From Leisingera daeponensis (GTDB lineage Bacteria > Pseudomonadota > Alphaproteobacteria > Rhodobacterales > Rhodobacteraceae), in NCBI RefSeq assembly GCF_019801465.1, contig NZ_JAHVJA010000003.1:310001-374000 (forward strand): a DNA stretch of 64,000 nt, read 5' to 3'. Numbering within the stretch: position 1 is the first letter of the stretch; every line of letters starts with the position of its first letter. The position numbers and the translations under genes are program-made. The notes under the pieces are model-generated. The model did not search any database. It was not told the origin of the DNA and saw only the letters and a list, made by a program, of their open reading frames with translations. Shown piece after piece: positions 40,284-49,190 of this stretch.

Positions 40284-42461
40284 ATGACCGCCCAGTTCCG
40301 CCCCTCGCTTGCTGCCTGTCCCGCCTGCGTCGCCGCCCCGCATGAGGGAGCGGAGCAGGTGCTAACCGAGGCAAGGCTGGCGCTGTCGCTGCCAGGCATC
40401 CACTGCCAGGCCTGTATCTCGGCGGTGGAACGGGAGTTGAACGCCCACCCGGCCGTCCGTTCGGCGCGGGTGAACCTGACCCTGAAACGGGCGTTGATCG
40501 AGGCCCAGCCAACTTTGCGTGCCACTGACCTGATCCCGGTGCTGGAGGGGATCGGCTACGAGGCGCACGAACTGGACTTTGCAGCTCTTGCTGCCACCCA
40601 GAACGACAAAACGGGCCGGGACCTGCTGATGCGGCTGGCGGTGGCCTTCTTTGCCTCTATGAACGTGATGCTTCTGTCGATTTCGGTCTGGTCCGGGGCG
40701 TCTGACGCGACGCGGGACATGTTCCACTGGATTTCGGCTGCGATCACATTCCCTGCCATAATCTTCTCGGCCCAGCCCTTCTTTGCCAATGCCTGGACCG
40801 CGCTGCGGGTCGGGCGGCTGAACATGGATGTGCCGATTGTTCTTGCACTGGTGCTGGCACTTGTAACATCCCTATGGGAGACTTTTCTCTCGGGCGAGCA
40901 CGCTTACTTCGACGCGGCGCTGACGCTCACGCTTTTCCTGCTGGCGGGCCGTTACCTCGATTACCGCACCCGCGCGGTGGCGCGCTCCGCAGCAGAGGAA
41001 CTGGCGGCGCTGGAAGTGCCCCGTGCGATCCGGCTTCTGGACGGTGACGAATACGAGGTGCCGGTGGCAGATCTGGGCATTGGCGACCTTATCCTGGTAC
41101 GCCCGGGCGGTCGGATGCCGGTGGACGGTGAGATCGTGGATGGCCAGTCGGAACTGGACCGCTCGCTGCTGACCGGGGAAACCCTGCCGGTCTTTGCCGA
41201 ACCGGGCCTCGCGGTTTCCGCAGGTGAAGTGAACCTGACCGGCCCGCTGACCATCCGCGCAACTGCGGTGGGCGAGGACACCTCGCTGCACCGCATGGCC
41301 GATCTGGTCGCCATCGCAGAATCTGGCCGGTCCCGCTACACATCGCTCGCCGACAGTGCTGCGAAACTCTACGCGCCCGGTGTGCATATCCTCTCGGCGC
41401 TCGCCTTTGCAGGCTGGTATCTCTACACCTTCGACATCCGCACGGCGCTGAACATCGCCGCTGCGGTGCTGATCATCACCTGCCCCTGCGCGCTGGGCCT
41501 CGCGGTGCCTGCGGTCACCACCGCCGCTTCCGGCCGGCTGTTCAAGAAAGGCATGCTGATCAAGCACGCCACCGCACTAGAACGGCTGGCGGAGATCGAT
41601 ACCGCCGTCTTTGACAAGACCGGCACGCTGACTGCCGGCACGCCGGAAGTCACCAATTTGGGCGACCATGCCCGCGCGGATCTGGAGATTGCGCTGGCGC
41701 TGGCCGAAGGCTCCTCGCACCCGTTGTCGGTGGCGCTGTCCCGCGCCGCGCGGGAGGCCGGGATTAAGTCCGCGAGCGTTCAGGACATCACAGAGGTGCC
41801 CGGCTATGGTGCCGAAGGCCTGTTCCGCGGCAACCGCGTCCGGCTGGGCCGGGCGGCCTGGGTCGGCGCGGAGCAGGGCAGCCAGACAGCAGCCTGGCTT
41901 GATACCGGGGCAGGGGAAGCAAAACCCTTCCTGTTCACCGATGCTTTGCGCCCGGGCGCGGCGGAGGCCGTCAGGGCGCTGAAGGAGGCGGGCAAGGATG
42001 TGCTGCTTATCTCCGGAGACACCACCGGCGCGGTGGAGGACCTTGCAAGGCAGCTCGGCATTGCCAAATGGGTGGCCGAGGCGCTGCCTGCCGATAAATC
42101 TGCCCGGGTGCGGTTGCTGGTCGATCAGGGCAAGAAAGTGCTGATGGTTGGCGATGGCCTAAACGACACTGCGGCGCTGGCCGCGGCGCATGTTTCGATC
42201 TCCCCGGCCTCGGCCCTGGACGCGGCACGGGTGGCCTCTGACATCGTGCTTCTTGGCCAGGACCTCAGCCCGATTGCGGAGGCCTGCGGCGTGGCGTGGA
42301 AGGCCACCCGCCGCATCCGCGAGAACTTCCGCATTGCCACGCTCTACAACGTGATTGCCGTGCCATTGGCGATTGCCGGTCTGGCCACGCCCTTGATCGC
42401 AGCACTGGCGATGTCTACCTCTTCCATCACAGTCTCTCTCAATGCGTTGCGGCTGCGCTGA
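40284..42461 (+). CDS. ccoI: Copper-translocating P1B-type ATPase CcoI (FixI)
   Basis: 725-residue copper exporter that delivers Cu to the periplasm for the cbb3 binuclear centre. N-terminal heavy-metal domain with Cys41-x2-Cys44 (GIHCQACIS) preceded by an additional Cys12-x2-Cys15 pair; transmembrane Cys400-Pro-Cys402; phosphorylation site DKTGT at 444; GDGLNDTAAL hinge near 625. Eight spans expected. It follows ccoH by 5 bases. Confidence 0.96.
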   Translation: MTAQFRPSLAACPACVAAPHEGAEQVLTEARLALSLPGIHCQACISAVERELNAHPAVRSARVNLTLKRALIEAQPTLRATDLIPVLEGIGYEAHELDFAALAATQNDKTGRDLLMRLAVAFFASMNVMLLSISVWSGASDATRDMFHWISAAITFPAIIFSAQPFFANAWTALRVGRLNMDVPIVLALVLALVTSLWETFLSGEHAYFDAALTLTLFLLAGRYLDYRTRAVARSAAEELAALEVPRAIRLLDGDEYEVPVADLGIGDLILVRPGGRMPVDGEIVDGQSELDRSLLTGETLPVFAEPGLAVSAGEVNLTGPLTIRATAVGEDTSLHRMADLVAIAESGRSRYTSLADSAAKLYAPGVHILSALAFAGWYLYTFDIRTALNIAAAVLIITCPCALGLAVPAVTTAASGRLFKKGMLIKHATALERLAEIDTAVFDKTGTLTAGTPEVTNLGDHARADLEIALALAEGSSHPLSVALSRAAREAGIKSASVQDITEVPGYGAEGLFRGNRVRLGRAAWVGAEQGSQTAAWLDTGAGEAKPFLFTDALRPGAAEAVRALKEAGKDVLLISGDTTGAVEDLARQLGIAKWVAEALPADKSARVRLLVDQGKKVLMVGDGLNDTAALAAAHVSISPASALDAARVASDIVLLGQDLSPIAEACGVAWKATRRIRENFRIATLYNVIAVPLAIAGLATPLIAALAMSTSSITVSLNALRLR

Positions 42462-42490
42462 GCCGCTCTAGTGATACCGGTGCCCTGCCA

Positions 42491-42649
42491 ATGAGTGTCC
42501 TTGCCTACCTGATCCCGATTTCACTTATCCTAGGCTCGATAGGGCTGGCGGCGTTTTTCTACACTGTGCGCAGCAACCAGTATGACGACCCAGAAGGCGA
42601 TGCCCGCCGGATTCTCAGTGATGAATGGGACGACAAGCCGAAACCCTGA
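42491..42649 (+). CDS. ccoS: Cytochrome cbb3 oxidase maturation protein CcoS (FixS)
   Basis: 52 residues: one membrane helix (MSVLAYLIPISLILGSIGLAAFFY) and the typical short tail RSNQYDDPEGDARRIL. CcoS is needed for cofactor insertion into cbb3 oxidase. ATG 42491, 29 bases after ccoI. Last gene of ccoGHIS; the structural ccoNOQP genes are not in the window. Confidence 0.94.
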   Translation: MSVLAYLIPISLILGSIGLAAFFYTVRSNQYDDPEGDARRILSDEWDDKPKP

Positions 42650-42758
42650 ACTGATCCCGCTTCCGCAGGTGACCAGTCCGGTCAGAAGGCGGCGTTTCGT
42701 AAGAAGACTATAGTGGCAGGCGGGAGAATCTGCGGAAAGCGGGCAGGACCGAGGCAGG

Positions 42759-42782
42759 AAAAAGGCGCCTTCGAAGGCGCCT
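42759..42782 (-). terminator. Intrinsic terminator of the D,D-carboxypeptidase gene
   Basis: Perfect palindrome AGGCGCCTTCGAAGGCGCCT (42763-42782) followed on the minus strand by TTTTT. It may also serve the converging cco operon. Confidence 0.85.
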
Positions 42783-42806
42783 GTGCCGGTTGCAATTGCC
42801 GGGTGC

Positions 42807-44444
42807 TCAGGACGGGCCGATCGGCTCGCAGTTTACGTTGCGGGCGTTTAGGCGGCGGCAGGCCAATTCCGCTTGCTCTTGGGTCATACCCAGGAAATTG
42901 GCTTCGAATCCCCGGCGGGTCTTCGCAACTTTGCGCAGGGTGCCATCCAGGGTTTCCAGTTCAGACAGCGCAGTCCGCAGAAGCACCTTCTCAGCCTGAT
43001 AGCGGCTGGTGTAGAGGCCGACATTGACACCCCAGTAGCGCCCGCCGGACGTGGAAAGACGGGTCACAACCACAGGCTCCGGCTCAGGCGAGGCCGCAGC
43101 CAGGCTTGCCGGGCGTGCCACCGGGCGCAGACCGGTGAAAGGTACTTTTTGCACGGCAGCGATGACCACTGGATTTGCCTCTTCCGCGGCAGGCAGGGGG
43201 TCCGCCTCCGCTTCGGCCAGTGCAAACGCAATGCTGTCACGCAACGCGTCTCCCTGAAGTGCACCGTCCGCGCTGACGGTCTGCACGTTTTCGATCGGCC
43301 CTTCCGCGGCATCCTCTGCAGCGGCGTCCACCTTCGCAGCGTCAGTTGTTTCCGCGCTTGCGGTGTCCGCGGGCGGTGTTTGCAAGGCTTCCTCAAGAGC
43401 CGCGACGAGCACAGGCGAATCGCTGCTGCCCGGGCGGGTCTTCGGGCGCAGGCTGGTGTTCACCTGGCCGCTCACCCGGATCGTCTTGCCCGCCACCCCG
43501 TGCGAGGGGTCGTCATCGGCATCGGCAATCACCACATTACCCGCACCCTGATAGGCCGGCCTCTGAGGCTTGCGCAGGGCCGCACGCGATGGCGCCCGGC
43601 GGAAACCGAGATCCAGCAGTTCCGCTACCTTGGCGTTGCGCGCGGCGGTGGACTTTCCGCCGAATACCGTAGCAATGATCCGTTCGTCGCCGCGCTTGGC
43701 AGAGGCTACCAGATTGAACCCTGCCGCTCGGGTGTATCCGGTCTTGATTCCGTCTGCACCGCGGTAGGCAGCCAGCAGGCGGCGGTTGGTGTTTGGCACT
43801 TCGCGAATGCCGGCGTGGGTCGAGCGGCGCGAGAACAGGTTGTAGTACTCGGGGTAGTCATAGAGCAGGTGCCGCCCCAGCGTGGTCATGTCGCTGGCGG
43901 TGGACAAATGCCCGCTGGCGGTCAGGCCATGAGCATTCTTGAAGGTTGTGCGATTCATCCCCAGCGCTTTCGCCGTGCGGTTCATCCGGCGGGCAAAAGC
44001 GGCCTCGGACCCCGAAAGGGTCTCGCCGATAGCAGTGGCCGCGTCATTGGCGGACTTCACCGCTGCGGCACGGATCAGGTAGCGGAAAGCAATTTTCTGG
44101 CCGGATTGCAGCCCTAGTTTCGAGGGCGGCTCGGCAGCGGCGTTGCGGCTGATCCGGACTTTGGTGTCCAGTGTGATCTCGCCGTTCCGCACTGCTTCGA
44201 ATGCAATGTAGAGCGTCATCATTTTGGTGAGTGACGCCGGGTGCAGCCTGGTGTCAGCATTGCGCGAATGCAGTACTTCGCCGGTGCGGGCGTCGATTAC
44301 CATCGCCGCGTAGGGCGCAGCGGAGGCCCGCTGCGGCTGCAACGCCACGGTAAATACTGCCAAAAGAAAAACCGCGGCTGCCCATAGGAACCGGGTACGG
44401 GGATACCGGCCAGACGCCGGATTGTCCTGCGTGATCACTGCCAT
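42807..44444 (-). CDS. D-alanyl-D-alanine carboxypeptidase with C-terminal SPOR domain
   Basis: 545-residue periplasmic peptidoglycan enzyme (penicillin-binding protein 5/DacF type). Signal/anchor about 20-42; active serine Ser71-x-x-Lys74 (ASLTKMM), Ser131-Ala-Asn133 and Lys234-Thr-Gly (GIKTGYT) form the PBP triad. An Ala/Glu-rich linker (about 330-460) leads to a SPOR domain (about 465-545, YWGVNVGLYTSRYQAEKVL) that binds denuded glycan at the septum. This fusion is typical of Rhodobacterales. Confidence 0.94.
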   Translation of the reverse strand: MAVITQDNPASGRYPRTRFLWAAAVFLLAVFTVALQPQRASAAPYAAMVIDARTGEVLHSRNADTRLHPASLTKMMTLYIAFEAVRNGEITLDTKVRISRNAAAEPPSKLGLQSGQKIAFRYLIRAAAVKSANDAATAIGETLSGSEAAFARRMNRTAKALGMNRTTFKNAHGLTASGHLSTASDMTTLGRHLLYDYPEYYNLFSRRSTHAGIREVPNTNRRLLAAYRGADGIKTGYTRAAGFNLVASAKRGDERIIATVFGGKSTAARNAKVAELLDLGFRRAPSRAALRKPQRPAYQGAGNVVIADADDDPSHGVAGKTIRVSGQVNTSLRPKTRPGSSDSPVLVAALEEALQTPPADTASAETTDAAKVDAAAEDAAEGPIENVQTVSADGALQGDALRDSIAFALAEAEADPLPAAEEANPVVIAAVQKVPFTGLRPVARPASLAAASPEPEPVVVTRLSTSGGRYWGVNVGLYTSRYQAEKVLLRTALSELETLDGTLRKVAKTRRGFEANFLGMTQEQAELACRRLNARNVNCEPIGPS

Positions 44445-44704
44445 GTTTGCCTCGTGCCGCCGGTTTTCCGGCTGACGTTTTTGCCTGTTAGCAAAAGCGT
44501 AACACAGGGTTGATGAGGAATAAACAGGGACGAAAGGGGGAGAACCGCATCACAGGCGGCAGGCTGCCTGCATTTTGTGTTTGAGGCCTCCAAGCCCTCT
44601 AAATGCGGTAAGTGCTAACAGAAGGTTACCAAAAAAAGTTGTACAGATGAGCAGGCTGGCGGTGTTTTCTGGATGTGACAACGCCGCCGAGCCGCTCCGG
44701 CCTC

Positions 44705-45031
44705 TCAAACCGTGTGAGAATTCGTGACGTAAAAAGGGGTAGAGTAGCTGAGGCCAAGGGAGAATTCGCAGTGCTGATGCAGCCTCTGCTTGATGCGGCT
44801 TTCCAGGTCCGCCAGCAGCGCCAGGGAAAACGTCTCATCACGGTGCGGCTTGGTCAGCAGGGCGATGCTGACCATGAGATGAGTGTGGTGGAACAGCTGC
44901 GCCGGATAGGCGCGTCCCTTGCAGGCGCCGGCACCGCTGTCGTGCTCCTGAATAATGGATTCGATTTCCGCCAGAATGGCGTCGGCATCAATCTCCAGAT
45001 CGCAGGAGTATTTCAGTTCTGCATGCGGCAT
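44705..45031 (-). CDS. 5-carboxymethyl-2-hydroxymuconate delta-isomerase (CHMI) family
   Basis: 108-residue tautomerase-superfamily protein starting MPHAELKYSCDL; Pro2 would be the catalytic base after removal of Met1. In the homoprotocatechuate pathway HpaF-type isomerases convert CHM to the 2-oxo form. GGGAGCCAGGAAAA precedes the ATG. No other hpa genes are adjacent, so this may act on another keto-enol substrate. Upstream, the HAD gene on the same strand ends 41 bases away. Confidence 0.85.
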   Translation of the reverse strand: MPHAELKYSCDLEIDADAILAEIESIIQEHDSGAGACKGRAYPAQLFHHTHLMVSIALLTKPHRDETFSLALLADLESRIKQRLHQHCEFSLGLSYSTPFYVTNSHTV

Positions 45032-45072
45032 TTTTCCTGGCTCCCTTGGCGTTCGCCATGGGATAACGCCGC

Positions 45073-45786
45073 CTAGCCCAGGCTGTCCACCAGATCCGCC
45101 AGTCCGCCCAGATCGGTGATCTCTTTGTACCGCGGGCTGTGCTCCGGCGCTGCGGCGTGCTCTACTTCCCAGACCAGCCCGTGCGGCACATAGGTGCCCC
45201 AGCCGCCGGCCTCGATCACCGGCAAAACGTCAGAGCGCATGGAATTGCCAACCATCATCGCGCGGTCCGCGCCGTCGCCATGGCGGGCGAAGATGTCCAT
45301 GTAGACCTCCGGCGTCTTTTCCGACACCACTTCGACCCCGTCGAACAGCTCGCCGAGGCCGGACTGAGCAAGCTTGCGCTCTTGGTCCAGCAGGTCGCCC
45401 TTGGTGATCAGCACTACTTTGTAGCGTCCGGCAAGGGCTTCCACCGCTTCCCGCGCATGCGGCAGCAGCTCGATCGGGTAGGACAGCATCATCTGGCCAG
45501 CGGTGATCAGCTCCTTGATCACGGCGCCCGGCACCCGTTCTTCCGTCACGTCGATCGCGGTTTCGATCATCGACAGGGTGAACCCCTTCACCCCGTAGCC
45601 ATAGCGCCCCAGATTGCGTTTTTCAGCGTCCAGCAGCTGTCGTTCCAGCTGCTCCGGACCGATGTCGGCGGGCGTGTGATCCAGCAGCAATTCGGCAAAC
45701 CGTTCCTGCGTGACGCGGAAGAACCGTTCGTTGTGCCAGAGGGTATCGTCGGCATCAAAGCCGATTGTTGTCAAATTAGGTGTCAA
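45073..45786 (-). CDS. HAD family hydrolase
   Basis: 237-residue haloacid-dehalogenase-like phosphatase. Motif [12 protein letters not shown] (Asp nucleophile near residue 11), motif II LITKGD, motif [22 protein letters not shown]. Substrate unknown. The open frame begins with TTG at 45786 and no good ribosome site is seen; a TTG at about 45774 (in [10 protein letters not shown]) is an alternative. It is divergent from clpS with a gap of only about 64 bases. Confidence 0.9.
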   Translation of the reverse strand: MTPNLTTIGFDADDTLWHNERFFRVTQERFAELLLDHTPADIGPEQLERQLLDAEKRNLGRYGYGVKGFTLSMIETAIDVTEERVPGAVIKELITAGQMMLSYPIELLPHAREAVEALAGRYKVVLITKGDLLDQERKLAQSGLGELFDGVEVVSEKTPEVYMDIFARHGDGADRAMMVGNSMRSDVLPVIEAGGWGTYVPHGLVWEVEHAAAPEHSPRYKEITDLGGLADLVDSLG

Positions 45787-45850
45787 TCTGCGGGTCTCAG
45801 TCTCTTTTCCTGAACAGCTAAGAGGCTATATAAGCGTCACAGGAAATTCC

Positions 45851-46216
45851 ATGCACCACTGGATCAAATTGCTTATGCCGCTGCAGCCCTTGAAGATGAC
45901 CGATCATTCTGACGACGACACGGAAGCCGGCGTCCTGACCAAGACGCGGCCCAAGACCAAGCGCCCGCCGCGCTACAAGGTGCTGCTGCTGAACGACGAT
46001 TACACCCCGATGGAATTCGTGGTGATGGTGCTGGAGCGGTTCTTCGGCATGACCCACGCGCAGGCGTTCGAGATCATGCTGACCGTGCATAAGAAGGGCG
46101 TTGCCGTGGTCGGCGTGTTCAGTCATGAGGTGGCGGAAACCAAGGTGGGCCAGGTGATGGATTTCGCCCGCCGCCACCAGCACCCGCTGCAGTGTACTAT
46201 GGAAAAAGAAGAATAA
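45851..46216 (+). CDS. clpS: ATP-dependent Clp protease adaptor ClpS
   Basis: N-end-rule adaptor that delivers substrates with destabilising N-termini to ClpAP. 121 residues from ATG 45851, preceded by AGGAAATTCC; a later in-frame ATG at 45896 would give a 106-residue form closer to the family mean. Core motifs: [25 protein letters not shown], the ligand pocket [19 protein letters not shown]. clpA is not in the window. Confidence 0.94.
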   Translation: MHHWIKLLMPLQPLKMTDHSDDDTEAGVLTKTRPKTKRPPRYKVLLLNDDYTPMEFVVMVLERFFGMTHAQAFEIMLTVHKKGVAVVGVFSHEVAETKVGQVMDFARRHQHPLQCTMEKEE

Positions 46217-46228
46217 AGAGGCCCTTAA

Positions 46229-47218
46229 ATGTCCGTTCGCTTGTCCCTGGCCGCCCAATCGGGCGGCTTTGCTGTGCCTGCCGAGGGCCGCATCGCCGTG
46301 TTCCACCCGCGCGTGGAGCATGATCTGTCCGCGCTGCCCAAGGATCAGGTTCTGGTCATTCAGCCGTTCCGCCCGGACCACGATCACTTTCAAGGGCAGG
46401 GGTATGAATGCGCCCCGTCGCTGGAGGTCGGCGCGGACTATGCCGCCGCTGTTGTCTTCCTGCCGCGGGCCAAGGCGCTGGCCCGGATGCTGGTGGCGCA
46501 GGCTGCTGCCGCCACCCATGGCCAGGTGCTGATCGACGGCGCCAAGACCGAAGGCATTGATTCGCTTCTGAAGGACCTGCGCAAGCGTTGCACGCCCTCG
46601 GCGCCGGTCTCCAAGGCGCATGGCAAGGTGTTCTGGGTCGACGGCGGTACCGACCTGTCCGTCTGGCTGCCCGAAGGCCCTCAGCAGGTCGAGGGCTTCA
46701 TCACTGCGCCCGGCGTGTTCTCGTCGGATGGCATCGACCCGGCCTCCCGCATGCTGGCCGCGGCTCTGCCGCAGAAACTGGGCCGCTGTGTTGCCGACCT
46801 GGGGGCGGGCTGGGGCTACCTGTCAGCACAAGTGCTGAAGCACGAGGAGGTCGAAGAATTGCATCTGGCCGAGGCCGACCACGCGGCGCTGGCCTGTGCC
46901 CGCCTGAACGCCGCCGACCCGCGGTCGCATTTCCACTGGGCTGATGCCCGGAGCTGGAAGGTGCCTGGTCCGGTGAACACCGTGGTGATGAACCCGCCGT
47001 TTCACACAGGCCGCGCGGCGGAACCGTCGCTGGGGCAGGCCTTTATCGGCGCGGCGGCGGCCATGCTGGCCGCAAACGGCAGCCTCTGGATGGTGGCCAA
47101 CCGGCATTTGCCCTACGAGACCGCTCTTTCGGAACGGTTCGTCCAGGTGCGCGAAGAGGGCGGCGACAACCGCTTCAAGATCCTGCACGCGGCCAAGCCG
47201 AAACGCGGGCGGAAGTAA
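46229..47218 (+). CDS. RsmC-like rRNA (guanine-N2) methyltransferase
   Basis: 329 residues with two tandem Rossmann-like halves as in RsmC/RlmG, which methylate guanine N2 in rRNA. SAM-binding motif ADLGAGWGYLS near 190 and catalytic NPPF at 255-258 (MNPPFHTG). AAAGAGGCCCTTAA precedes the ATG. It starts 12 bases after clpS, so they may be co-transcribed. The exact nucleotide target is inferred from family only. Confidence 0.92.
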   Translation: MSVRLSLAAQSGGFAVPAEGRIAVFHPRVEHDLSALPKDQVLVIQPFRPDHDHFQGQGYECAPSLEVGADYAAAVVFLPRAKALARMLVAQAAAATHGQVLIDGAKTEGIDSLLKDLRKRCTPSAPVSKAHGKVFWVDGGTDLSVWLPEGPQQVEGFITAPGVFSSDGIDPASRMLAAALPQKLGRCVADLGAGWGYLSAQVLKHEEVEELHLAEADHAALACARLNAADPRSHFHWADARSWKVPGPVNTVVMNPPFHTGRAAEPSLGQAFIGAAAAMLAANGSLWMVANRHLPYETALSERFVQVREEGGDNRFKILHAAKPKRGRK

Positions 47219-47302
47219 CCGAAGGCGCGGCGCAATGATGGTTTCCAAACCCGCAGGCGCGGTCTAACGTGCGCACGAAATGCTCTAGGGGAGTACCCTT
47301 TT

Positions 47303-48106
47303 ATGTCCTTTTCCATCTCCGGCAAGACCGCCATCGTGACCGGCGCCGCCAGCGGCATCGGTCTGGCGATCGGCAAGCAATTTGCTGACGCCGGCGCCAA
47401 TGTGATGTTTGCCGATCAATTCGAGGCACAGCTGGTCGATGAACTGGGGGAACAGGCCGACGAAGGCAATATCCGCTATTTTGCCGGCGACCTGCGTGAA
47501 CGGTTGACCATTGCCAACCTGCTGTCCGCCACCATTGACGCCTTTGATGACATCGACATTCTGGTCAACGGGGCCCGGCAGGTGGTGGCCACCGATGCGC
47601 TCGACCCGCAGGACGAAACCCTGGACCAGCTTTTGAACCACAGCCTGCTGCCAACAGTGCGGCTGTCCCAGCAGGTGGCCAGGCGGATGATCAAGCAGGG
47701 CGAGGAGCGCGAAGGGGACGGTCCCCTTGGCAGCATCATCAACCTGTCCTCTATCGCGGCCCGCCGCACCCACCCGGACCTGATGGCCTATTCGGTGGCC
47801 TCTGCCGCGCTGGATCAGGTGACGCGTTCTCTGGCGGTCTCGCTGGCACCGCATCGGATCCGGGTGAACTCGATTGCCTTTGGCTCGGTGATGAGCGCCT
47901 CCATGCAGGCAACCCTCAAGGAAAACCGCAGCTTCCGTCAGGATATCGAGGCGCATACCCCGCTGGGCCGGGTTGCGGCCCCGACCGAACTGACTGAAAC
48001 GGCGCAATACCTTGCCTCCGATGCCTCCGGCTTCATGACCGGGCAGGTGGTTACGCTGGACGGCGGCCGCACTCTGCTGGACCCTGTATCCGCGCCGATG
48101 CACTGA
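47303..48106 (+). CDS. SDR family oxidoreductase
   Basis: 267-residue short-chain dehydrogenase/reductase. N-terminal TGAASGIGLAIG (nucleotide site), Ser-Tyr-x3 region LSSIAARRTHPDLMAYSVASAAL with Tyr but Ser-Ala in place of the usual Tyr-x3-Lys (YSVAS), so the catalytic Lys is replaced by Ser. That would weaken or alter classic SDR catalysis. C-terminal TGQVVTLDGGRTLL is typical. hemF follows within 12 bases. Substrate unknown. Confidence 0.9.
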   Translation: MSFSISGKTAIVTGAASGIGLAIGKQFADAGANVMFADQFEAQLVDELGEQADEGNIRYFAGDLRERLTIANLLSATIDAFDDIDILVNGARQVVATDALDPQDETLDQLLNHSLLPTVRLSQQVARRMIKQGEEREGDGPLGSIINLSSIAARRTHPDLMAYSVASAALDQVTRSLAVSLAPHRIRVNSIAFGSVMSASMQATLKENRSFRQDIEAHTPLGRVAAPTELTETAQYLASDASGFMTGQVVTLDGGRTLLDPVSAPMH

Positions 48107-48118
48107 TTGGAAAGACCT

Positions 48119-49012
48119 GTGACTGCTGAAATGAAAGAGGAAAAGGCCAAGGCGGCCGCTTGGTTCCGGGAATTGCGCGATCAGATCGTTGCTGCGTTCG
48201 AGGGGCTGGAGGACAGCCACAGCGAAGGCCCATTCTCGGATATGGAGGCGGGCCGGTTCGAGGTGACGGAAACCAAACGCACTTCCGACGATGGCTCCGA
48301 CGCGGGCGGCGGGCTGATGAGCGTAATGCGCGGCGGCCGGGTGTTCGAGAAGGTTGGTGTTAACATATCCGAGGTTTACGGCACCCTGGGCGCGCGTGCC
48401 CAGAATGCGATGGCGGCGCGCAAGGGCACCCCGGGGATGAAGGATGATCCGCGGTTCTGGGCCTCAGGCATCTCGCTTGTCGCCCATATGCGCAACCCGC
48501 ATGTGCCGGCCGTGCATATGAATACCCGCATGTTCTGGACCCCGCATGCCTGGTGGTTCGGCGGCGGCTCTGACCTCAATCCCTGTATCGAGTACGCTGA
48601 GGATACCGAGCATTTCCACGGGCAGCAGAAGCAGCATCTGGACCTGCACGGAGCGGAGCTCTACCCGCGGCTCAAGGCATGGGCCGATGAGTATTTCTAC
48701 ATCCCCCATCGCAAGCGCGCTCGCGGAGTCGGCGGCATCTTCATGGACGATCAGAACTCCGGCGATTGGGCTGCGGATTTTGCCCTGACCCAGGATATCG
48801 GCCGCGCCTTCCTGCCGGCTTACGTGCCACTGGTCGAGAAACGCCGGGTGCAGGACTACTCCGATGCCGACAAGGACGCCCAGCTGATCCACCGCGGCCT
48901 CTATGCGGAATACAATCTGGTATATGACCGCGGCACAAAGTTCGGGCTGGAAACAGGCCACGACGCCAACGCGGTTCTGATGAGCCTGCCGCCTTTGGCC
49001 AAATGGGTCTGA
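48119..49012 (+). CDS. hemF: Oxygen-dependent coproporphyrinogen III oxidase
   Basis: Oxidatively decarboxylates coproporphyrinogen III to protoporphyrinogen IX using O2. 297 residues, with HMNTRMFWTPHAWWFGGGSDLNP near 130-155 and the C-terminal LPPLAKW. The GTG at 48119 has GGAAAGACC upstream and gives the usual MTAEMKEEKA start; a TTG at 48107 is less likely. A strong terminator follows at 49039. Confidence 0.96.
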   Translation: MTAEMKEEKAKAAAWFRELRDQIVAAFEGLEDSHSEGPFSDMEAGRFEVTETKRTSDDGSDAGGGLMSVMRGGRVFEKVGVNISEVYGTLGARAQNAMAARKGTPGMKDDPRFWASGISLVAHMRNPHVPAVHMNTRMFWTPHAWWFGGGSDLNPCIEYAEDTEHFHGQQKQHLDLHGAELYPRLKAWADEYFYIPHRKRARGVGGIFMDDQNSGDWAADFALTQDIGRAFLPAYVPLVEKRRVQDYSDADKDAQLIHRGLYAEYNLVYDRGTKFGLETGHDANAVLMSLPPLAKWV

Positions 49013-49038
49013 GCCGGGCTCAGCCCTGAAACAGACAT

Positions 49039-49066
49039 CGCGCCGCTGATCAGCGGCGCGTTTTTC
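49039..49066 (+). terminator. Intrinsic terminator of hemF
   Basis: Perfect palindrome CGCGCCGCTGATCAGCGGCG (continued to 49060) followed by TTTTTC. Confidence 0.9.
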
Positions 49067-49190
49067 TTGCGGCGGATTTACGCTGATCTGCGCTCATCGG
49101 GGCGCGACATTGCGCTAACCTGCGCTAAGATGAAAAGCAACAGGCAAAGAAAAGAGCAGTTATCACGAAACGAGGCAGGGAGCACATCAC

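Noticed and set aside
44445-44704. Small RNA or tRNA between the carboxypeptidase and CHMI genes
   Set aside because: No cloverleaf, no strong hairpin with T run; nothing I can support in this gap.
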